From Lactobacillaceae bacterium UBA5807 (GTDB lineage: Bacteria > Bacillota > Bacilli > Lactobacillales > Lactobacillaceae): 5,356 nt of DNA. The DNA lies in NCBI GenBank assembly GCA_002418005.1, contig DIDF01000078.1:7684-13039 (forward strand), read 5' to 3'. The notes beneath the pieces are model-generated. The model ran no database searches and had not been told where the DNA came from. It worked only from the letters and a program-made list of their open reading frames with translations. Of this stretch, positions 1-4,499 are shown in pieces (position 1 is the first letter of the stretch; the number at the start of each line of letters is the position of its first letter). The position numbers were made by a program, and so were the translations under genes.

Positions 1-105
1 TGCACCTACATTGTGATAATCAGCGAAAACCTTGAGTGACTCGTTAACGTTTTGAAATTGACTTAATAAGCGAAGCTTAGTAGTCGTTGAATAGGTGATT
101 TTCAT
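1..105 (-). CDS. Transposase N-terminus (partial)
   Basis: The first 35 codons of a minus-strand gene are visible, beginning MKITYSTTTKLRLLSQFQ and running off position 1 in an open frame. The segment KLRLLSQFQNVNESLKVFAD followed by YHNVGA has the spacing of an N-terminal helix-turn-helix such as those that bind insertion-sequence ends (inferred; the second helix is cut off). The start is the ATG at 103-105, preceded by GAGG at 114-117, 8 nt upstream, inside the 3' arm of a hairpin. Position directly behind an IS-like end supports a transposase. The catalytic domain is not in the window, so the family and whether the gene is intact are unknown. Confidence 0.55.
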   Translation of the reverse strand, partial: MKITYSTTTKLRLLSQFQNVNESLKVFADYHNVGA

Positions 106-163
106 AAAAATAGCCTCAAAAGTCATCACTTTTTATTTCTTAAAGTGACAACTTTTAAGGCTA
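106..163 (-). terminator. Hairpin with T run over the transposase ribosome site
   Basis: Arms 111-132 and 142-163 pair over 22 positions with three mismatched positions and a 9-nt loop. On the minus strand the stem is followed at once by five Ts (110-106) and then the transposase ATG. The GAGG ribosome site (114-117) sits in the 3' arm. Transcripts entering from flanking DNA would form the hairpin, stop at the T run and hide the ribosome site. Protection of a transposase against read-in is known for several insertion sequences; applying it here is inference. Confidence 0.6.
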
Positions 164-387
164 TTGTACGAATTTTGCACCAGAACCCTTTTTATATCAT
201 TTGAACTAACACTTTTAAAAGTTGGCCCAATGCTATATTTCATCCTATTAAGTTGATGAAAGATAAATCCATTGCCCTTAATTGCAGAAGCTCCACAATT
301 AATAGCCACATCATAATTAGTTTTACCAATATTGCCAGTAGAACGTGAAAATTTAAAATTATTTACTAAATAATGAATAGATCCATG
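136..387 (-). pseudogene. Unidentified start-less open frame
   Basis: On the minus strand 84 codons are open between a TAA at 390-388 and a TAA at 135-133. There is no ATG near the beginning and no ribosome site. The translation contains RSTGNIGKTNYDVAINCGAS and GFIFHQLNRMKYSIGPTFK, which look protein-like in composition, but I do not recognise the family. The frame runs on through the IS tip at 188, so its end is IS sequence. The best reading is an internal remnant of a gene broken by the insertion. A chance open frame in AT-rich DNA is also possible. Confidence 0.3.
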
Positions 388-404
388 TTATTAGTAATTA
401 TTTT
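345..404 (-). terminator. Possible AT-rich terminator of the oxidoreductase gene
   Basis: The segments 355-373 and 388-404 form an imperfect inverted repeat (AAAATTATTTACTAAATAA against TTATTAGTAATTATTTT, with one mismatch and two unpaired bases). The loop is about 14 nt. The right arm touches the oxidoreductase stop codon at 403-405. On the minus strand the stem is followed by TTTT-AAA-TTTT. The stem is nearly all A-T pairs, so it would be weak. It is the only candidate directly behind the gene. Confidence 0.4.
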
Positions 405-1737
405 ATGACAATTGCGTCCATGCAGCAGAACCAATTGATGGGAACAAGTAGACCAGTCTATTCAGTTCTGCCGGTCCAAACTTAAATTCAATTGCCGGCA
501 ATAATGTATTAATGACATTTTCAGCCTGTTCGCTAACCTCTGTCACGCCTACCAAGTGATGTTGCTTATCAAAAACCATTGAATTATCACCTATGGTCTC
601 ATTATCAACTTGACGATACCAATCATCTGGTAGGTAGTTAGTTTCAATTTGATAACTCTTTTCCTTACCTTCTTCTATGGAAAGACCTGCTTTAGCAATT
701 CGTGGTGATGTGAAGACAACAGATGGAATAACCGGATAGTTAATCGGATCATTGATTTGTCCTAAAAAACGCTTAGATAAGTAAGTCGATTCAAAAATGG
801 CCGTTGGCGTTAACTTAGGTTGTGCTTTATCAATCACGTCTCCTGAAGCATAGATATTATCAACACTTGTTTGTAAATAATCATTTACTTCAATCCCGTG
901 TTGGTTATATTTAACTCCAATTTTGTCCAAACCAATTTTTTCAACATTTGGAATTCGGCCGGTTGCATCCAGAATCCAATCAACAGTTAAGGTGCGACTA
1001 TCCCCATAGTGGACTTCAACTTGCTCACCAGATTTTTCAAACGAAGAAACACCAGCATTTTTTACAAACTTAACCCCTCGTTTTTCCAAATCTTTGACAA
1101 CTTGGGCAACATAAGGGTGATAGAAGTTTCGAAGTACCTGATCACCATGCATGAGAACCGTAACATTGGCGCCTGCGGCATTGGCGATAGTCGCAAATTC
1201 CATACTAATGTACCCGGAACCAATAATAGCGATCTGTTTCGGCAATTTGGTTAAACTCATAAATGCACGACTATCATGAGCCAATTCGGTTCCTGGAATA
1301 TCCAAACGGTGTGGCCGCAATCCAGTTGAAATGACAATTTTTTCAGCTGTCTTCGGTTGCCCGTCAACTAATACCGTATGATTATCTTTAAAGGTCCCTT
1401 TCCCATGAATCACGTCAATACCGGAATCCTTAAGTAAGCCGCCAATCATTCCTGGCAAGCCCTTAATGACATCCTGCTTGTGAGCCTCACTCTTGGTCCA
1501 ATTAATGGACAGTTGTCCTTCAACAATGCCTTGAAGCTGCTCGACTTCCCTTGTCAATGCCACAGGTGCATCCAATGTGATTTTTGCGTTACAGCCATAA
1601 TTCGGACAGGTACCGCCAATCATATCTTCTTCAATAATACCAAGCTTGACACCAGAATGTGCAAGGGGAATCGCCCCATCAAAAGTCCCATGACCACTTC
1701 CAAGATATAAAACATCATAATTGTATTGATTTGCCAT
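403..1737 (-). CDS. FAD/NAD(P)-dependent disulfide-oxidoreductase-like protein
   Basis: This is a class I pyridine-nucleotide disulfide reductase fold, cytoplasmic, 444 aa. Order of motifs: FAD site YLGSGHGT (11-18), redox disulfide GGTCPNYGCNAK (41-52; Cys44, Cys49), STG (137-139), NAD(P) site GSGYIS (173-178), ATGRIPN (258-264), second FAD motif YASGDV (296-301), then a dimerisation domain from about 335. Relatives include glutathione reductase, dihydrolipoamide dehydrogenase and mercuric reductase. The C-terminal HPxxxxE that carries the catalytic His/Glu in those enzymes reads FPSIGS (432-437), so the pair is absent. The usual CLNxGC is CPNYGC. The substrate is therefore unclear; electron transfer from NAD(P)H to FAD and the disulfide is plausible. 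Cofactor preference cannot be called: one Arg (203) follows the NAD(P) site. The start is the ATG at 1737, not the upstream one at 1764, because GGAGG lies 7 nt before it. The gene stands alone between IS remnants, possibly as oxidative-stress cargo. Confidence 0.88.
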   Translation of the reverse strand: MANQYNYDVLYLGSGHGTFDGAIPLAHSGVKLGIIEEDMIGGTCPNYGCNAKITLDAPVALTREVEQLQGIVEGQLSINWTKSEAHKQDVIKGLPGMIGGLLKDSGIDVIHGKGTFKDNHTVLVDGQPKTAEKIVISTGLRPHRLDIPGTELAHDSRAFMSLTKLPKQIAIIGSGYISMEFATIANAAGANVTVLMHGDQVLRNFYHPYVAQVVKDLEKRGVKFVKNAGVSSFEKSGEQVEVHYGDSRTLTVDWILDATGRIPNVEKIGLDKIGVKYNQHGIEVNDYLQTSVDNIYASGDVIDKAQPKLTPTAIFESTYLSKRFLGQINDPINYPVIPSVVFTSPRIAKAGLSIEEGKEKSYQIETNYLPDDWYRQVDNETIGDNSMVFDKQHHLVGVTEVSEQAENVINTLLPAIEFKFGPAELNRLVYLFPSIGSAAWTQLS

Positions 1738-1742
1738 AAAAT

Positions 1743-1750
1743 TGCCTCCA
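1743..1750 (-). promoter_or_regulatory. Ribosome site that decides the oxidoreductase start
   Basis: On the minus strand TTGGAGGCAATTTTATGG places GGAGG (1745-1749) 7 nt before the ATG at 1737-1735. The in-frame ATG at 1764 has no such site and would place this ribosome site inside the coding region, adding nine residues before the Rossmann fold. The shorter start is preferred. Confidence 0.85.
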
Positions 1751-1813
1751 ATTTGTGAAATCAACTATCAAACAAGAAAAAATTTTTATCATTTGCACAT
1801 AACCATCCACGCG

Positions 1814-1842
1814 ATTATAAGATACAAAAAGGAAAGATACAA
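1814..1842 (-). promoter_or_regulatory. Promoter of the oxidoreductase gene
   Basis: On the minus strand there is a perfect -10 TATAAT (1819-1814). TTGTAT lies 17 nt upstream (1842-1837), matching the -35 consensus in its first three bases. Transcription would begin near 1807 and give a leader of about 70 nt. The weak -35 box overlaps a direct repeat and may need an activator (inference). Confidence 0.6.
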
Positions 1843-1845
1843 AAA
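1819..1845. repeat. Two 12-bp direct repeats in the promoter
   Basis: AAGATACAAAAA occurs at 1819-1830 and again at 1834-1845, a 15-bp period. One copy covers the -35 box and the other fills the spacer up to the edge of the -10 box. The position suits a regulator-binding site, but no regulator can be named. Duplication by slippage is an alternative. Confidence 0.6.
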
Positions 1846-1870
1846 ACTGGTTGATAACTTACTATACAGC

Positions 1871-1923
1871 TTAAGTTAGTTTCAATATTGTTAATGACAA
1901 CCAATTTTTAAACTAACTCTTAA
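1871..1923. repeat. Imperfect inverted repeat
   Basis: TTAAGTTAGTTT (1871-1882) is mirrored by AAACTAACTCTTAA (1910-1923), identical except for two extra bases in the right arm. The 27-nt centre contains CAATATTG and a TTGT/ACAA pair. It lies upstream of the oxidoreductase promoter. No T run follows on either strand, so a terminator is unlikely; a protein site or old element end is possible. Confidence 0.45.
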
Positions 1924-2091
1924 ATATGATCGTGATAATGCCATATCACATATATCAATTTTAAAGCTGCACATCAACGCAAGCAACCATGTTGAGTGGA
2001 TTTGTACGAGATTTCAATGTGATCTTTTCATTCTTCATATCGGCTCTCAATGGTATCAATTACCTTCTGGCTTCCCTAATCAGTAAATAGT

Positions 2092-2132
2092 TTACGATCA
2101 TTTATATTGCTGTTCAAAATTAATGATCGTAA
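2092..2132. repeat. Inverted repeat just outside the IS3-family element
   Basis: TTACGATCATTTA (2092-2104) pairs with TTAATGATCGTAA (2120-2132) at 12 of 13 positions around a 15-nt centre. It ends 13 bp before the inferred left tip of the element. No T run follows. It could be a binding site or part of the insertion target. Confidence 0.5.
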
Positions 2133-2145
2133 TTGATTGGATTAT

Positions 2146-2179
2146 TGAAGTGCCCTACAATTGTTAGACGAAATCTAAC
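2146..2179 (+). repeat. Left terminal repeat with internal hairpin
   Basis: The tip runs 2146-2170. A perfect 6-bp hairpin, GTTAGA-CGAAA-TCTAAC (2163-2179), overlaps its inner part and lies just before the orfA ribosome site. It is the likely transposase binding site. Without a right partner the exact outer base (the TG at 2146-2147) is inferred by comparison. Confidence 0.6.
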
Positions 2180-2197
2180 GATTCTGGGGTATTTTTT

Positions 2198-2725
2198 ATG
2201 AAATATAGTCAAAGTTTAAAAGAGAAGATTGTTAAGGATTATCTGACTGGAAAATATGGTTACCGAGCACTAGCCAAAAAATATCAGATTCCGGATCCAA
2301 TGGAAATTAGAAGATGGGTAACTAGGGTCAAGTACCATGGCTATCAGAGTTTACTTCACACAAGAAATAAAACTTACTCTTTGGATTTTAAATTAAAGGT
2401 TGTCAAATACTATATGGCACATCAAGTTGGTTTTAATGAAGTAGCCGCTAAATATAATATTAACTATTCGCAGGCTTATTCGTGGTATCGTATTTATAAA
2501 AACGAGGGGATAGTTGGCCTCCGGCCAAAGCCTAAGGGCCGACCAAGGAAACATATGAATAAGCATAAAAAGAAGATTAAACAATCGACACTAACAAAAG
2601 AAGAACAATATAAACAGAAAATAGCTGATTTAGAAGCTAAGGTTACTTATCAAAATATGGAGTTGGATATCTTAAAAAAATTACATGCCCTAAGGAAGCC
2701 CAAAAACGAGAACAAGCTCAAGTAA
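2198..2725 (+). CDS. IS3-family OrfA, DNA-binding part of the transposase
   Basis: 175 aa, close to the usual size for IS150-group OrfA. It recognises the element ends and is joined to OrfB by frameshifting. Two helix-turn-helix units are visible: residues about 5-45 (KEKIVKDYLTGKYGYRALAK...) and about 62-105 (FKLKVVKYYMAHQVGFNEVA...). A basic GRPRKH stretch follows (about 114-119), then a heptad-rich helix from about 133 to 165 (EEQYKQKIADLEAKVTYQNM...) that acts as a dimerisation zipper in this family. The start ATG has GGGG 8 nt upstream (2186-2189). The end overlaps the open frame of orfB by over 100 nt. Nothing suggests damage in this part. Confidence 0.9.
   Translation: MKYSQSLKEKIVKDYLTGKYGYRALAKKYQIPDPMEIRRWVTRVKYHGYQSLLHTRNKTYSLDFKLKVVKYYMAHQVGFNEVAAKYNINYSQAYSWYRIYKNEGIVGLRPKPKGRPRKHMNKHKKKIKQSTLTKEEQYKQKIADLEAKVTYQNMELDILKKLHALRKPKNENKLK
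2674..2680 (+). promoter_or_regulatory. Slippery site for -1 frameshift
   Basis: Seven As are read in the orfA frame as A AAA AAA. A -1 slip moves ribosomes from LKK into the orfB frame (ATT ACA TGC...), giving the OrfAB fusion, the active transposase of IS3 elements. orfB has no ATG of its own in the first 280 nt of its open frame, which supports expression through this site. No stimulatory hairpin was obvious to me. Confidence 0.8.
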
Positions 2726-3543
2726 TCAGGAAACTTAGGGCTAAATATCCATTAACAACTCTGTTAAAATACTTTGGCTTAGCTCGCTCTACTTATTATG
2801 AGAGACTCAAAGCTCTTGAAAGGCCTGATAAATACCATGATGTAAAAAAAGTCATCAAAAAGATTTTTAAGGATAGTAAGGAAACCTACGGTTACCGGAG
2901 AGTTCACTGCATTCTAACTAAGCGTGGCTTTAATTATTGCTTAGAAACCGTACGTCATTTAATGACTCAATTGGGGCTTAAAGTAACAATTTATTCAAAC
3001 CGAAGCAAGTCCATCTATCGATCTTATCGTGGTAAAGTTGGCCAAGTTGCGCCTAATATTTTGAAACAGAGTTTCAATGAAGTTACTCCGTACAAGGTTT
3101 TGCATACTGATATCAGTCAAAAGAAATTATCCAATTCCATTAAAGGCTATATCTCGCCAGTAATTGATGAAGCGAGCGGTCAAGTAGTAGCCTGTGCTGT
3201 TTCATCACATCCAGACCAAGCGTTAATTAATAAAACATTGTCTCAGCTATTTCAGCGGCTCCCCCAAGAGAGCCAATCAATCCTACACTCTGATCAAGGA
3301 TGGCACTATCAATTACCTTTCTATCAGCAGCAGTTAAGAGATCACCACCTTGTGCAATCAATGTCCCGTAAGGGAAACTGTTTGGATAACTCACCAGTGG
3401 AAAGCTTCTTTAATTTATTGAAGCGAGAATGTCTGAATCGAATAGAAATTACAACGTTGGCGAAATTAAAAGTAGTCATAAAAAATTATGTAAAATGGTA
3501 TAACAATGAACGAATTTCATTAAACTTAAATTGTATTAAGTGA
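2680..3543 (+). CDS. IS3-family OrfB, DDE transposase domain, C-terminus lost
   Basis: Read from the frameshift to the TGA at 3541-3543, this is 287 codons of the catalytic half; the frame itself is open from 2614. It carries the family's YGYRR segment (about 2890) and the full triad: Asp in LHTDIS (3109-3111), Asp in LHSDQGWHYQ (3292-3294) and Glu in NSPVESFF (3400-3402), with 35 residues between the second Asp and the Glu. The sequence follows InsK of IS150 closely (RSYRGKVGQVAPN, SMSRKGNCLDN). It stops at YNNERISLNLNCIK, where relatives continue about 15 more residues with a TPIEYR-like tail. The frame next to it reads EYIQAY from 3542, so a small deletion may have shifted it. The ATG at 2962 is internal. 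Activity is uncertain. Confidence 0.82.
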   Translation: MTCPKEAQKREQAQVIRKLRAKYPLTTLLKYFGLARSTYYERLKALERPDKYHDVKKVIKKIFKDSKETYGYRRVHCILTKRGFNYCLETVRHLMTQLGLKVTIYSNRSKSIYRSYRGKVGQVAPNILKQSFNEVTPYKVLHTDISQKKLSNSIKGYISPVIDEASGQVVACAVSSHPDQALINKTLSQLFQRLPQESQSILHSDQGWHYQLPFYQQQLRDHHLVQSMSRKGNCLDNSPVESFFNLLKRECLNRIEITTLAKLKVVIKNYVKWYNNERISLNLNCIK

Positions 3544-3584
3544 ATACATTCAGGCATACATTATTATTACATTCTATATACATT
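3544..3584. repeat. Four phased TACATT repeats
   Basis: ATACATT at 3544-3550, ATACATT at 3556-3562, TTACATT at 3567-3573 and ATACATT at 3578-3584 start 12, 11 and 11 bp apart, about one helical turn. They lie in AT-rich DNA upstream of rep, where Rep_3 plasmids usually keep iterons and the melting region. They are shorter than typical iterons of about 22 bp. The first copy may still be IS sequence. Confidence 0.4.
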
Positions 3585-3620
3585 AAAGGGGTTAGAAATG
3601 TACTAATACCAGGTGTTACA

Positions 3621-3656
3621 GCATAAATAAGTACCATTTTAGTACGTCATTTATGC
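3621..3656. repeat. 36-bp inverted repeat before the rep promoter
   Basis: GCATAAAT (3621-3628) and ATTTATGC (3649-3656) form outer arms; GTAC at 3631-3634 and 3642-3645 forms inner arms around CATTTTA. It ends 5 bp before the rep -35 box and has no T run on either side. Rep_3 proteins commonly bind such sites as dimers to limit their own synthesis; that role is inferred here. Confidence 0.5.
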
Positions 3657-3661
3657 CACGA

Positions 3662-3690
3662 TTGTAAAAATACAGTAAAAATGATATTCT
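3662..3690 (+). promoter_or_regulatory. rep promoter
   Basis: TTGTAA (3662-3667) and TATTCT (3685-3690) are 17 nt apart, and the -10 box is preceded by TG at 3682-3683 (extended -10). The start of transcription would be near 3697, leaving a leader of about 20 nt that carries AGGGG (3708-3712), 6 nt before the ATG. Confidence 0.6.
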
Positions 3691-3705
3691 TAAGCTAATG
3701 ATATT
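3680..3705. repeat. Two AATGATATT repeats at the rep promoter
   Basis: AATGATATT occurs at 3680-3688 and 3697-3705 with a 17-bp period. The first covers the -10 box and the second the likely transcription start. A repressor or Rep contact site is possible. Function is inference. Confidence 0.4.
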
Positions 3706-3718
3706 TTAGGGGTGTATT

Positions 3719-4495
3719 ATGGCTACAGTACAACATGGAAAAATGGATAAAGCAATGGACGGTTTACTGAGTAGGCAGAATTATTTGGTGACGCAGGCGA
3801 ATGACCTTGCTCACTCATTTGGAAACTTAACCACGTTTGAGCATAAGGTTTTGGACTATTGCTTTAGTTTCGTCAAGGCAGAGGATACTAGAGACCACAC
3901 TTATACCGCTCATATGCTTGATATTATTCACCATTTGGGATTAAACACGTCGGGCAAGAATTATCAGCGAGTGGGTGAGGCCTTTCGGGCATTGAATACC
4001 AAAACAGCGATTTATTTGCGGACGTACAAAAATGGTAAAAAAGGAATTATCATGACCTCGCTCTTTGATTACATTGAGGTTATTGAAGACGGTAAGATTG
4101 AGTTTCAGTTCAGTAAGAAGGTTGCACCATACGTTTTTGAGCTAAAGCAGAACTTCTACTCTTTCAAGCTATCAGAATTGTCCGGGGTTCGCTCTAAGTA
4201 TACCTTAACTCTTCTGAAGCTTTGGAATGCTAATTCAATCGGTAAACTAAAAAAGGCTACCATTAATGGTAGCCTAGATGAATGGGAAAGCTGGTTTTTG
4301 GGGTCTGATGATGACGGTAAGCCACGGAAATGGAGTGCCGGACGTTTCAAACAGCGTGTTTTGGCTGTCAGCATGGATGAATTAGGGGAGCGTTATCCGA
4401 AAACCGTCTTTTATCTGACGACTGAAAAAACAGGACGGAAAGTAACAGGTTATACGTTAGATATAATACCGGTTAAGACAGCCGTATCAATTTAA
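3719..4495 (+). CDS. rep: Plasmid replication initiator, RepB/Rep_3 family
   Basis: 258 aa. Proteins of this family bind iterons at the plasmid origin, open it and recruit host helicase for theta replication; dimers repress their own gene. The N-terminal winged helix spans roughly residues 22-130 (NDLAHSFGNLTTFEHKVLDY near the start; the YQRVGEAFRALNTKT segment near 82-96). The second winged helix spans roughly 140-250 and carries the family hallmark FYSFKLSELSGVRSKYTLTL (146-165). It is somewhat short for the family, mostly in tail length, with no sign of a frameshift. The start has AGGGG 6 nt upstream and a promoter with extended -10. The upstream origin region is only about 175 bp because a truncated IS abuts it, so some iterons may be lost. 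Codons 179-186 contain a perfect palindrome that reads as a terminator on the other strand. The next gene is convergent, its stop 4 bp away. Confidence 0.9.
   Translation: MATVQHGKMDKAMDGLLSRQNYLVTQANDLAHSFGNLTTFEHKVLDYCFSFVKAEDTRDHTYTAHMLDIIHHLGLNTSGKNYQRVGEAFRALNTKTAIYLRTYKNGKKGIIMTSLFDYIEVIEDGKIEFQFSKKVAPYVFELKQNFYSFKLSELSGVRSKYTLTLLKLWNANSIGKLKKATINGSLDEWESWFLGSDDDGKPRKWSAGRFKQRVLAVSMDELGERYPKTVFYLTTEKTGRKVTGYTLDIIPVKTAVSI
4248..4456 (-). ncRNA. Candidate antisense RNA within rep
   Basis: On the minus strand a promoter (TTGATA at 4490-4485, TATTAT at 4468-4463) would start RNA near 4456. About 200 nt on, a perfect hairpin with a U6 tail (4275-4249) would end it. The RNA would be fully complementary to the rep message over codons for residues of about 177-246, the second winged helix. 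Counter-transcribed RNAs that limit plasmid copy number are well known, though usually aimed at the leader. No open frame on this strand looks like a protein. Alternative: the hairpin only ends the convergent gene's transcript. Expression is not shown. Confidence 0.45.
4249..4275 (-). terminator. Perfect palindromic terminator inside rep
   Basis: AGGCTACCATTAATGGTAGCCT (4254-4275) equals its own reverse complement over 22 bp. On the minus strand it forms a 9-bp stem with loop TTAA and is followed by six Ts (complement of 4254-4249). This is a textbook intrinsic terminator for minus-strand RNA, located in the rep coding region. On the rep message the same hairpin forms but is followed by AG rather than Us, so it should not stop rep transcription. 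Confidence 0.75.
4463..4490 (-). promoter_or_regulatory. Promoter antisense to the end of rep
   Basis: TTGATA (5 of 6 to the -35 consensus) at 4490-4485 and TATTAT (5 of 6 to the -10 consensus) at 4468-4463 are separated by 16 nt. It lies inside the last codons of rep on the opposite strand, downstream of the stop of the convergent gene, so it would act alone on an antisense transcript. Confidence 0.5.
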
Positions 4496-4499
4496 TAAT

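Larger units (their letters stand above)
1..188 (-). mobile_element. Insertion sequence end, cut by window edge
   Basis: This is the terminal part of an insertion sequence that runs off the left edge. Read on the minus strand it starts near 188 with GGTTCTGGTGCAAAATTCG, then a long hairpin, then a transposase start codon at 105. From memory the tip resembles the ends of IS6-family elements (GGTTCTGTTGCAAAG), but the encoded N-terminus does not look like an IS6 transposase, so I leave the family open. The outer boundary (187 or 188) is inferred from the terminal motif alone, since the other end is outside the window. No target duplication can be checked. Confidence 0.6.
1846..2145. other. Intergenic stretch without a recognisable gene
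   Basis: About 300 bp between the oxidoreductase promoter and the IS3-family element contains no credible gene on either strand; open frames are short and lack ribosome sites. It holds several inverted repeats: 1871-1923, a small one at 1932-1949 (GTGATA/TATCAC) and 2092-2132. It may include remains of older mobile elements, but I cannot assign them. Confidence 0.6.
2146..3543 (+). mobile_element. IS3-family (IS150-like) element, right end missing
   Basis: The element has the usual IS3 plan: a terminal repeat beginning TGAAGTGCCC at 2146, orfA from 2198, a slippery A7, and orfB in the -1 frame with a DDE triad. The left tip aligns over 25 positions with the IS150 tip as I remember it, both ending in GTTRGACG. 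A matching right end would contain a sequence close to CGTCTAACAATTGTAGGGCA; nothing like it occurs after orfB. The right part has been lost, so the copy should not move on its own, although its transposase may still act elsewhere. The true right junction lies somewhere around 3540-3560. Confidence 0.8.

Noticed and set aside
1009..1710. Plus-strand open frames across the oxidoreductase gene
   Set aside because: They lie opposite a well-supported coding region and show no ribosome sites or known motifs.
1738..1764. Nine extra codons upstream of the oxidoreductase start
   Set aside because: The strong GGAGG site lies inside this stretch with ideal spacing to the second ATG; no site precedes the first.
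2962..3543. A separate 193-residue protein starting at the ATG in orfB
   Set aside because: The frame is open far upstream and encodes the conserved YGYRR part of the transposase; the ATG is internal.
3544..3656. CRISPR-like array
   Set aside because: The repeats are only 7 bp with 4-5 bp gaps and no spacers; no cas genes are present.
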